A stretch of 64,000 bases of DNA from Actinomadura sp. DC4 (GTDB lineage Bacteria > Actinomycetota > Actinomycetes > Streptosporangiales > Streptosporangiaceae). The stretch lies in contig NZ_JAUEQY010000028.1 of NCBI RefSeq assembly GCF_030406325.1, positions 1 to 64,000 of the forward strand, in the 5' to 3' direction. Position numbers and translations under genes: made by a program. This document shows, piece after piece, positions 43,467 through 55,492 of the stretch (within the stretch, counting starts at the first letter, position 1; each line of letters starts with the position of its first letter). The notes under the pieces were generated by a model. That model ran no database searches. It was not told where the DNA came from and was given only the letters and a program-made list of their open reading frames with translations.

Positions 43467-45347
43467 TCAGCGGCCGCGGAAGGCCTCCTCCAGCCACCAG
43501 GACGGTCCGCTCGTGACCTTCGCGTGCACTAGCAGGGGGCGGTCGCGTGGGCCGTTGAGCCAGGTGGTCACCGGCTCCAGGTCTTCGACGCGGCGTACCG
43601 TGATGGCCTGGCAGCCGAAGCCCCGGCCGATCGCGGCGATGTCCGTCGGCGGGAACCGTACGGTGTCCAGCGGGTGGCCGTCCGGGCCGAAGTGGTGGAC
43701 CTCTGCGCCGTAGGCCTCGTCGTCGTAGATGACGATCAGTAGCCCCAGACTCAGGCGGACGGCTGTTTCGAGTTCGGCGATGCCCATCAGGGCGCCGCCG
43801 TCGCCCAGGGCGGCCACGGTCAGGCGGTCCGGGCGGGCGACCGCCGCGCCGATGGCGGTGGACAGGCCCAGGCCGATCGACTGGAACGCCTGGGTGAAGA
43901 CCAGCCCGCCCTCGGGGACCTCCAGGAACATCGCGGGATAGGCCATGAAGTTGCCCGAGTCGACCGCGACCGTACGCTCCACCGGGAGGAGGTCGTCCAG
44001 GCGAATCGACAGCGTCCGCGGATCGATCGTGGTCGCGTCCGAGGCGTCCTCGTAGGGGACCGCGCGCCAGCGTCCCTCCCTCGCGAGGCGTTCCGCCAGT
44101 TCCGGAGAGCGGGCGCCCGCGGAAGCGTGCGAACGCCGGGCGAGCTCCGCCTCGACCGCCAGCGCCGTACCGGACACGTCGCCGATCACGCCCAGGTCGA
44201 TCGGGCGGTGCGCGCCGAGGGCCTCGCTGTCGAGGTCGATCTGGACGACCGTCGTGTCCTCGCCGACGAGCGAGCCGTGGCGCAGGGTCCACATGTTCAT
44301 CGAGCAGCCCCACCCGACGAGCACGTCGGCGGAGCGGACCAGCTCGGCCGCCACGGGCGTGGCGAAACCGCCGCTGACGTCCAGGTCGAACGGGTCGCCG
44401 CGGAACAGCCCGCGCGCGACCGCCGACGTGGCCAGCAGCGCGCCGACGCGTGAGGCCAGCGCTCGCAGCGGCCCGCCGGCCCCTCGCGCGCCGCGTCCGG
44501 CCAGGAACACCGGCCGCCGGGCCCCCGCCAGAACGTCGGCCAGCCCGGCCACGGCCGCCGGGGGCGGCACCGGCGCGGCCGGCGGAGGCACCGAGGACAC
44601 CGTCACCGGCCCCCGGCCCGCCGCCGGCCCGGCCACGACGGACGATGGTGGCACCGACCCGGCCGACGGGGGCTCTGAAGGCGCCGCCGATGGCCCAGGG
44701 TGCGGCACCGCACTCCCGGCTGCCGGAGGTGGTGCGACGGGCGGTGGTGTCGTGGGCAGAGCCGTCGGTCCGTGGTGCGGTGTCGCGGGCCCGATGGCGG
44801 GTGGCGGCGGGATCGGGGCGGGTGACAGGGGCACCGGGGGTGGCTCCACCGGGCCGGGGTGAGGCGCTGCCTGTACGTCCAGTGGCAGGCCGAGCACGAC
44901 GGTTCGGCGTTCCATCACCGCCGTGCGCCAGGCGCGGGTCACGTCCTCCATGGCCGAGGCGGGGGAGTGCACCCGTTCCGGTATCGCGCCCACGGCGGTG
45001 GCCAGCGCGGACTGGTCGATTCGGAAGTTGGAGCGCACCGCGGAGGCGGCGGTCTCGGCGGCCAGTACGAGCAGCGGCGTGCGGCTCTTGGCCGCCTCCG
45101 TGATGCCGGTCAGGGCGTTGGTCAGCCCCGGGCCCTGGTGCACCGACAGCACGCCGACGCCGCCGCCGGAGCGGGAGAACGCGTCGGCCATCGTCGCGGC
45201 GCCGGCCTCGTGCCGGGCCGCCACGAATCGCGCGCCGCCCGCGACCAGCGCGTTGGTGACGTGGAAGTTGCCGCTACCGACGACGCCGAAGACGGTGCGG
45301 ACGCCGAGCCGGGTCAGCGCGGCGCCCACGGCCTCCGCGACGTTCAA
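43467..45347 (-). CDS. Thiamine-diphosphate enzyme with a proline-rich interdomain insert
   Basis: The 626-residue product has the acetolactate-synthase-type domain order. The catalytic Glu is in VAARHEAGAATMADA, and the ThDP motif starts with LGDGGALMG and ends in YDDEAYG. It is about 80-100 residues longer than relatives because residues about 159-262 form a Pro/Ala-rich stretch with three imperfect repeats beginning APHPGP, TPHHGP and VPHPGP, between PYR and central domains. The start is a TTG at 45347 overlapping the cyclase-family gene stop as TTGA. The pair therefore works together, perhaps on a keto or cyclic carbonyl substrate. The substrate is unknown. Confidence 0.82.
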   Translation of the reverse strand: MNVAEAVGAALTRLGVRTVFGVVGSGNFHVTNALVAGGARFVAARHEAGAATMADAFSRSGGGVGVLSVHQGPGLTNALTGITEAAKSRTPLLVLAAETAASAVRSNFRIDQSALATAVGAIPERVHSPASAMEDVTRAWRTAVMERRTVVLGLPLDVQAAPHPGPVEPPPVPLSPAPIPPPPAIGPATPHHGPTALPTTPPPVAPPPAAGSAVPHPGPSAAPSEPPSAGSVPPSSVVAGPAAGRGPVTVSSVPPPAAPVPPPAAVAGLADVLAGARRPVFLAGRGARGAGGPLRALASRVGALLATSAVARGLFRGDPFDLDVSGGFATPVAAELVRSADVLVGWGCSMNMWTLRHGSLVGEDTTVVQIDLDSEALGAHRPIDLGVIGDVSGTALAVEAELARRSHASAGARSPELAERLAREGRWRAVPYEDASDATTIDPRTLSIRLDDLLPVERTVAVDSGNFMAYPAMFLEVPEGGLVFTQAFQSIGLGLSTAIGAAVARPDRLTVAALGDGGALMGIAELETAVRLSLGLLIVIYDDEAYGAEVHHFGPDGHPLDTVRFPPTDIAAIGRGFGCQAITVRRVEDLEPVTTWLNGPRDRPLLVHAKVTSGPSWWLEEAFRGR

Positions 45348-46117
45348 TGCTCGACCAGGGCGAGGACGCGCGCCGGGCTGCCCGAGCCGCCGACGATCGG
45401 CAGCGGCGAGGCGATCAGCGCGGCCCCGCGTACGGGCAGACGGTCGAGGTCGCGCAGCTGGGTGAGCCCGTACTTGCCCGCGCCGAGCAGGAACGAGTGG
45501 CACGGGAACGGCGGGTCCAGGCCCGGCGCGCCACCCGCGTCGGTGCCGACCGTCTCCACGCCGAGCCCGGCGATCGGCGTCTCCTCGGCCAGCCAGCGCG
45601 CGCACTCGGCGGAGATCCCCGGCGTGTGCGAGCCGCTCTCGTCGGCGTTGAGGAACTCCTCCTGGTCGCCGGAGCGCGCGTCCCAGCCGGTCCGGTAGAG
45701 CAGCCAGCCGCCGTCGGGCAGCGGGCCGTTGGCCTTCGTCCACGCGCGCACGTCGTCGATCTGGAGCAGGAAGTCCGGATCGGCGGCCACCCGGTCCGCG
45801 ACGTCGAGGACGACGGCGGGCGCGACGAGCCGGCTCGGCGCGACCTGCGAGACGTCCTCACCGTCGCGGCCGGTGACCCAGTGCACCGGGGCGTCGAAGT
45901 GGGTGCCGGTGTGCTCGCCGGTGACGATGTCGTTCCAGTACCAGGCCGGCCCCCGCTCGTCGTAACGGCTGATCTCGCGCAGCGAGAAGTTGACCGTGTT
46001 GCCGAACGGCTCGGGCAGCTTGAGGATCGGCGTGGTCTCCGACAGAGGCGCGGTCAGGTCGATGACCTCGATCGAGCCGTCGCCGATCGCCGCGGTCAGT
46101 TGAGCGAGCAGGGACAT
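45344..46117 (-). CDS. Cyclase-family (kynurenine-formamidase-like) metal hydrolase
   Basis: The 257-residue protein has the metal-binding motif GEHTGTHFDAPVHW of the cyclase family, together with IDLTAPLSETTPIL at the start and GLGVETVGTDAG later. These Zn/Mn hydrolases cleave amides, lactones or isatin-like rings. Its stop overlaps the start of the ThDP gene, so both are translated together. The fdhA gene ends 121 bases upstream on the same strand and may be the first gene of the unit. The natural substrate is not deducible. Confidence 0.87.
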   Translation of the reverse strand: MSLLAQLTAAIGDGSIEVIDLTAPLSETTPILKLPEPFGNTVNFSLREISRYDERGPAWYWNDIVTGEHTGTHFDAPVHWVTGRDGEDVSQVAPSRLVAPAVVLDVADRVAADPDFLLQIDDVRAWTKANGPLPDGGWLLYRTGWDARSGDQEEFLNADESGSHTPGISAECARWLAEETPIAGLGVETVGTDAGGAPGLDPPFPCHSFLLGAGKYGLTQLRDLDRLPVRGAALIASPLPIVGGSGSPARVLALVEH

Positions 46118-46238
46118 GGTTCCTCCCACCGGCCCGTGAGCGGGGGGCGTCCCCGCGGGCAGTGGCCCGAACGTACCGGGCCTGGCACGGCGACGGCCAG
46201 CACCCCGCACGACCTGTGGACAACCGCCCGGCGGCGGC

Positions 46239-47447
46239 TCAGGCGCTCAGCACCCCGTGCGGGTCGAGGACGTACTTGCGCGCCGCGCCCTGGTCGAACT
46301 CCCGGTACCCGGCCGGCGCGTCGTCCAGCGGGATGACCGTCGCGTTGACGTTGCGGGCGATCTGCACGCGGTCGTGCAGGATCGTCATCATCAGCTGCCG
46401 GTTGTACCGCATGACCGGGCACTGGCCGGTCGTGAGCACGTGCGACTTGGCCCACCCGAGGCCGATCCGGATGCCGAGCTGACCGATCCGCGCGTTCTCG
46501 TCCACGCCGCCCGGATCGCCGGTCACGTAGAGCCCCGGGATGCCGAGCCCGCCCGCCGCCCGGGTGATCTCCATCATCGAGTTGAGCACCGTCGCCGGCC
46601 GCTCGCCCGCCGACCCCTCCTTGCCGTGGCCGCGCGCCTCGAACCCGACGCAGTCCACCGCGGCGTCCACCTCGGGCACGCCGAGGACCTGCTCGATCTG
46701 CTCGCCGAGATCGTCGTGCTGGGACAGGTCGACGGTCTCGCAGCCGAAGCTCCTCGCCTGCCGGAGCCGCTCCTCGACCATGTCGCCGACGATCACGACC
46801 GCCGCGCCGAGCAGGAGGCTCGCCGTCGCGCAGGCCAGCCCGACCGGCCCCGCGCCCGCGACGTACGCCGTCGAGCCGGTCGTGACCCCCGCGGTGTACG
46901 CGCCGTGGTACCCGGTCGGGAAGATGTCCGACAGCATCGCCAGGTCGGTCAGCTTGGCCATCACCGTGTCGCGGTCGGCCGGGATCCTGAGCAGGTTGAA
47001 GTCGGCGTACGGGACCGTGACGTAGCGCGCCTGGCCGCCGTGCCAGCCGCCCATGTCCACATAGCCGTACGCCGCGCCGGCCCGCGCCGGGTTGACGTTC
47101 TCGCAGACGCCGGTGTGGCGTTCCTTGCAGTTGCGGCACCGCCCGCAGGCGATGTTGAAGGGCACGCTGACCAGGTCGCCCCGCTTGACGAACTCCACGT
47201 CCGAGCCGAGCTCGACCACCTCGCCGGTGATCTCGTGCCCCAGCGTCTGGCCCACGGGCGCGGTCGTACGGCCGCGCACCATGTGCTGGTCGGATCCGCA
47301 GATGTTGGTGGCGAGGACCTTCAGGATCGCTCCGTGCTGGAGCCCGCGCCCGTTCTGCTCCCGCAGCGTGAGTTCCGGAAAGTCCAGGTCCTCGACGGTG
47401 ACGGTGCCGGATCCCTGGTAGACGACGCCTCGGTTGGTGTCCGCCAC
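46239..47447 (-). CDS. fdhA: Glutathione-independent formaldehyde dehydrogenase
   Basis: The 402-residue zinc alcohol dehydrogenase-type enzyme matches the Pseudomonas putida FdhA group, which converts formaldehyde to formate with tightly bound NAD. The catalytic zinc Cys is in NICGSDQHMV with LGHEITG, the structural zinc site is ACGRCRNCKERHTGVC, and the nucleotide motif is VAGAGPVGLACA. The extra loop region KEGSAGERPATVLNSMMEIT is also typical of this group. GTG at 47447 has GGAGG 8 bases upstream. Formaldehyde or related dismutation may be linked to the ThDP enzyme operon that follows. Confidence 0.92.
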   Translation of the reverse strand: MADTNRGVVYQGSGTVTVEDLDFPELTLREQNGRGLQHGAILKVLATNICGSDQHMVRGRTTAPVGQTLGHEITGEVVELGSDVEFVKRGDLVSVPFNIACGRCRNCKERHTGVCENVNPARAGAAYGYVDMGGWHGGQARYVTVPYADFNLLRIPADRDTVMAKLTDLAMLSDIFPTGYHGAYTAGVTTGSTAYVAGAGPVGLACATASLLLGAAVVIVGDMVEERLRQARSFGCETVDLSQHDDLGEQIEQVLGVPEVDAAVDCVGFEARGHGKEGSAGERPATVLNSMMEITRAAGGLGIPGLYVTGDPGGVDENARIGQLGIRIGLGWAKSHVLTTGQCPVMRYNRQLMMTILHDRVQIARNVNATVIPLDDAPAGYREFDQGAARKYVLDPHGVLSA

Positions 47448-47668
47448 GACTCGATCCCTCCTGCTCGCGAATACCCCGCGGGAGGGCGGCAAGACCCCGC
47501 CCGCGCGGAGGTCTTGGCCTGTCGAATTCTACGCTTCGTCGGATTGACCGTTAATGTCTGCTTCCGGAGTGGATCTTGACTTCGGGACAACGCGCCGTGA
47601 ACGTCCTGCGTCCAACCAAGAGTGGAAGTCTCGTACGGCCAGGGCCTGCGACCGACTGATGAGGTGTG

Positions 47669-49183
47669 ATGGCCGACAACGACGCCGACGACGCGGCGAA
47701 GCCCCCGGGCGACGAGGACGCGGAGCCGACCCCTCAGGACGCCGGGCCCGCCTCGTCGGACGCCGAGCCGGAGAAAGAGCCGGCCGAGGACGAGCCCGAC
47801 GACGCCGAGGCCGAAAAGACCGAAGAGGCCGAAGAAACCGAGAAGACCGAGGCCGCGAAGCCCGTACGCAAGCGCCACCGCGTCCTGCGCTGGGCCGCCG
47901 CCATCGTCGCGGTCGTCGTCCTCGCCGCCGGCGGTACGGCCGGCTACCTGTACGTGCACCTCAACGGCAACATCCACAAGGAGAACGTCGAACAGCAGCT
48001 CGGCCCCGACCGCCCGGCCAAGCTGAACAAGTCGATGAACATCCTCCTGCTCGGCTCCGACTCCCGCGACGGTGACAACAAGGCCTACTGGTCGCCGGAC
48101 ATCAGCGGCGAACGCTCCGACACCACGATCCTCCTGCACCTGTCGCCGAACCGGGACCGCGTCGTCGCGGTCAGCTTCCCGCGTGACTCGATGGTCCAGG
48201 TGCCGCAGTGCGAGAAGAAGAACGGCCAGAAGGTCGCCCCGTTCTTCGGCATGCTCAACGCCGCCTTCGCGTACGCGGGTGCCTCCTGCACGTGGAAGAC
48301 GATCGAGTCGACCACCGACATCCACATCGACCACTACGTGAAGATCGACTTCACCGGGTTCAAGCGGGTCGTCGACGCGCTCGGCGGCGTGGAGATCTGC
48401 GTGCCGCACGCGGTCAACGACCCGCGCGCCAACCTGAGCCTGCGGGCCGGCCGCCAGGTGGTCAAGGGCAACGACGCGCTCGGCTACGTCCGTACGCGCT
48501 ACGGCATCGGCGACGGCTCGGACCTGGAGCGCATCCAGCGGCAGCAGAAGTTCATGGCCTCGGTGGTGAACAAGGCCACGAGCAGCAGCATGCTCACCGA
48601 TCCGACGCGGATCTACACGTTCCTCGACGCCGTCACCAAGTCCATCGCGACCGACGACAAGCTCAGCGTGTCCGCGATGCGCAAGCTGGCCACGAGCATG
48701 AAGGGCATCAGCGCGGGCACGGTCCGCTTCGTCACCGTGCCCACGCAGGTCTACCCCCGCGACCCGAACCGCGTGCAGTGGGACATGGCCCAGGCCAAGC
48801 CGCTGTTCGACGCGATCCGCGGCGACGACGCGCTGCCCGCGCCGAAGCCGGCGCCGCCGGTGGCCGAGCAGCCGAAGCCCGAGGACGTGAAGGTCCGGGT
48901 CGTCAACGGGCCGAAGAAGGCGGTCAAGGCGCTCAAGGACCGGCACTTCAAGGTGACCACGGCCAAGGGCCCCGTACAGACCGAGACCAAGATCCTGTAC
49001 GGGCCGGGCGGCGAGCGCCAGGCCGACGCGGTCGGGGTCGCCGTCCCCGGAGTGCGGATCCTGCCCGACCCGACCGTGCCGCCGGGCACCGTGTCCCTGG
49101 TCGTCGCGCCCGCGGGCGTTCAGGTGACCCCGGTGATCCCGAAGGTCACCGGTGAGATCAAGGCCGACCAGGTGCCGTGCTAG
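47669..49183 (+). CDS. LytR-CpsA-Psr family wall-polymer ligase with LytR_C domain
   Basis: The 504-residue product has an acidic disordered N-terminus (about 1-65), one membrane helix (RWAAAIVAVVVLAAGGTAGY), an extracytoplasmic LCP domain (about 120-300; LLGSDSRD, ERSDTTILLH, VSFPRDSMVQV) and a LytR_C domain at the end (about 405-495). LCP enzymes transfer wall polysaccharides such as teichoic acids or galactan from lipid carriers to peptidoglycan. It lies close to the galactan cluster that starts at 49673 and could be its ligase. ATG at 47669 follows GAGG by 4 bases. The last 26 bases overlap a convergent GNAT gene. Confidence 0.9.
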   Translation: MADNDADDAAKPPGDEDAEPTPQDAGPASSDAEPEKEPAEDEPDDAEAEKTEEAEETEKTEAAKPVRKRHRVLRWAAAIVAVVVLAAGGTAGYLYVHLNGNIHKENVEQQLGPDRPAKLNKSMNILLLGSDSRDGDNKAYWSPDISGERSDTTILLHLSPNRDRVVAVSFPRDSMVQVPQCEKKNGQKVAPFFGMLNAAFAYAGASCTWKTIESTTDIHIDHYVKIDFTGFKRVVDALGGVEICVPHAVNDPRANLSLRAGRQVVKGNDALGYVRTRYGIGDGSDLERIQRQQKFMASVVNKATSSSMLTDPTRIYTFLDAVTKSIATDDKLSVSAMRKLATSMKGISAGTVRFVTVPTQVYPRDPNRVQWDMAQAKPLFDAIRGDDALPAPKPAPPVAEQPKPEDVKVRVVNGPKKAVKALKDRHFKVTTAKGPVQTETKILYGPGGERQADAVGVAVPGVRILPDPTVPPGTVSLVVAPAGVQVTPVIPKVTGEIKADQVPC

Positions 49184-49622
49184 GGGAGAGCCTCAAAGTG
49201 ACGTAGGGCACGGTGTCGCCCGGGAGCACGTAGCGGTCGACCTCGACGAACCCGTGCGCCCGGGCGAACCGCAGCCCATCCGGGTTGGACGCGAGGACGA
49301 CCGTCTCGATCGCGTCGCCGCCGAGCTCTCGCGCCTCGGCGAGGCCCCGCGCGCAGAGCTCCCCGCCGAACCCGCGCCCGCGGTGGCCGGGGAGCACGCG
49401 GGCGATCACCGTGGCCGCCGGCTCGTCGCTCGTAGGCGGCCGTACGGTCATGCAGCCCACGAGGACGTCGCCGAGGTAGGCGACGTCCAGGCGGTAGCGC
49501 GTGGCGCGCTCGCGTACCTCGTCGAGGGTGAGGACGCCGGTGGGAATGATCTCGTTGTGGACGTGCTGCCAGTCGCGGAGCATGGCATCGCCGTTCACCC
49601 GCTCGATGCGGAGGCTGGGCAT
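49158..49622 (-). CDS. GNAT-family acetyltransferase
   Basis: The 154-residue product is a GCN5-type N-acetyltransferase. The acetyl-CoA loop is RVLPGHRGRGFGGELCARGL, and SNPDGLRFARAHGFVEVDR is the usual C-terminal motif. It converges with the LCP gene and overlaps its 3' end by 26 bases. The acceptor is unknown. Acetylation of a sugar or antibiotic is possible. Confidence 0.87.
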   Translation of the reverse strand: MPSLRIERVNGDAMLRDWQHVHNEIIPTGVLTLDEVRERATRYRLDVAYLGDVLVGCMTVRPPTSDEPAATVIARVLPGHRGRGFGGELCARGLAEARELGGDAIETVVLASNPDGLRFARAHGFVEVDRYVLPGDTVPYVTLRLSPSTAPGRP

Positions 49623-49672
49623 GGCCCCGAGGAAACCGGCGGAGTGGCCGGGACGTCAACCGATATTCGGCG

Positions 49673-50566
49673 TCACCGGCCCGGCGCCGGCCGCCCGGTG
49701 AGCACCGCGGCGTTGGGCCGGGGCCCGGCGCGAAGGCCCGCCCACAGCCCCCGGCCCAGCTCGCGGGCCAGTCGGGGGCGGTCCGTGGACCCGGCGAACG
49801 CCCGGGCCCACCGTCGTACGGTCGAGCCCGCGTAGAGCAGGCGCTCGCCCGGCGCCAGGCACGCGCTCCGGGTGAACAGCCACGTCTTGTTCCGCACCTC
49901 GTAGAAGAAGCGCGCGCCCGGGTCGAACGACGGCGACGCGGTGCGGTGCACGACGACGCTGTCCGGGCACAGCAGGCCGAGGCGCCCGCGCAGCAGCCGA
50001 AGGGTGTACTCGAAGTCGTCGTTCCACAGGAAGTAGTCGGCCACCGGCAGCCCGCACTCCCGTACGGCGGCGGCGTCGGCCAGCACGGACACGAACGACG
50101 CGGAGCGGATGCGCGCGTGGCCGGGAATGCCGGCGGGCCGGGTGCGCGGAGTGTTCATGGGGTGGTCGCGGCCGTCGGTCCAGACGACCCGGCTGGCGGC
50201 GAGCGCGGGACGGTACCGGCCGAAGGTGGACAGCAGCGCCGCCAGCGCGCCCGGTGAGGGAACGGTGTCATCGTCCATGAGCCACAGCGCCGTCGCGTCG
50301 AGTTCGAGAGCGCGGGCGATGCCTGCCGCGAACCCTCCGGCGCCGCCGGTGTTGTACGGCAACCGGAGCAGGTCGACGTCGGGGAACCGCGACTCCAGCA
50401 GCTCAGCGGTGCCGTCGGAAGAGGCGTTGTCGACGACGACCACGACGTCGGGAACGCGGGTCTGCGCGCCGATGGCGGCCAGCGCCCCGGCCAGGAGATC
50501 ACGCCTGTCGTGGGTGACAACCACGGCGACCACATAAGCGTCTTCCTGACGGACAAGCTCTGACAT
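49673..50566 (-). CDS. Family 2 glycosyltransferase, GlfT1-like (galactan initiator candidate)
   Basis: The 297-residue protein has the GT2 GT-A fold: VVVTHDRRDLLAG at the start, LPYNTGGAGGFAAGIARALE, then a LMDDDT metal-binding motif. NTGGAGGFA and the LxDDD/FFYEVRNKTWLF elements resemble GlfT1 (Rv3782), which adds the first galactofuranoses to a lipid-linked acceptor. Its position next to glf and glfT2 supports this role. It is divergent from the other GT2 gene with 115 bases between. The acceptor in this organism is not known. Confidence 0.75.
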   Translation of the reverse strand: MSELVRQEDAYVVAVVVTHDRRDLLAGALAAIGAQTRVPDVVVVVDNASSDGTAELLESRFPDVDLLRLPYNTGGAGGFAAGIARALELDATALWLMDDDTVPSPGALAALLSTFGRYRPALAASRVVWTDGRDHPMNTPRTRPAGIPGHARIRSASFVSVLADAAAVRECGLPVADYFLWNDDFEYTLRLLRGRLGLLCPDSVVVHRTASPSFDPGARFFYEVRNKTWLFTRSACLAPGERLLYAGSTVRRWARAFAGSTDRPRLARELGRGLWAGLRAGPRPNAAVLTGRPAPGR

Positions 50567-50681
50567 CTCACACCTTTACCGAGTCAACGCCATAAATGAT
50601 GCGAAAAGCCTTCCACAGGGACCTTAAGCTACATTCCGCTCGTCTTACCTCATAACCGTTCCTCCGCACCGAGACGGACGC

Positions 50682-54595
<3,914 letters not shown>

Positions 54596-54599
<4 letters not shown>

Positions 54600-55492
54600 C
54601 GGTGGAGCCGCTGCTCGCCCCCGGCCGGGGCGGCGGACTGCCCGACGTCGCGCGGCGGCGCTACCTCCTGCGGCTGCTCGTACGCCGTGAGCTGCGCAGC
54701 CGCTACCAGGGCTCGCTGCTCGGCCTGGGCTGGTCCTACGTGCGGCCCGCGGTCAACTTCGCGGTCTACTTCTTCGTCGTCGGCGTCTTCCTCAAGATGA
54801 GCCAGGCGATCCCGAACTTCCCGGTGTTCCTGTTCTCCGGCATGGTCCTGATCAGCTTCTTCACCGAGACGCTGATCACCACCGCGTGGTCGGTCGTCGG
54901 CAACGCGTCGCTGGTGAAGAAGGTCTACCTGCCGCGCGAGCTGTTCCCGGTCTCCTCGATGCTGGTCTCCGGCGTGCACATGCTGCCGGCGCTGGCCGTG
55001 CTGATGGGCGGCGCGGTGTGGGCGGGCTGGGCGCCGTCGTGGATCGCGGTCGGCTCGATGCTGCTGGCGTTCGGCATCGTGGCGACGCTCGCGATGGCGT
55101 TCGGGCTGCTGTTCGCCGCGGTCAACGTGTTCTTCCGCGACTTCGGGCAGGTCGTGGACATCATCAACATCGTCGTCCCGTGGTCGGTCCCGATGATCTA
55201 CCCGTGGACCACGGTGCAGGAGGCCACGCAGGGCGGCTGGCTGCTCCAGGCCTACCTCGCCAACCCGCTCACCAGCGCGGTGCTGCTGTTCGAGCGGGCC
55301 TTCTGGTGGCCGACCAACGACCAGGCCCTCACGCTGCCGAACGGCGCGCCCGCCCTGCCCGGCGGCAGGCTCGCCTTCCCTTACCACCTGACCACGCGCG
55401 GCCTGGCGAGCCTGCTCGGCGCGCTGGTGCTGCTGGCCGTGGCCCAGCTGGTCTTCGCGCGGCTGCAGCGACGCTTCGCCCAGGAGCTCTGA
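54596..55492 (+). CDS. wzm: ABC-2 type polysaccharide exporter permease (Wzm/RfbD-like)
   Basis: The 298-residue product is the membrane subunit of an ABC exporter for lipid-linked polysaccharide. About six hydrophobic helices follow an amphipathic N-terminus. RRELRSRYQGSLLGLGWSYV is the signature of Wzm/TagG proteins. An extra segment of about 30 residues near 235-265 (WWPTNDQALTLPNGAPALPGG) lies outside the membrane. GTG at 54596 overlaps the glfT2 stop and the stop overlaps the ATPase start (TGATG). In mycobacteria the homologous Rv3783/Rv3781 pair flips the galactan. Confidence 0.93.
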
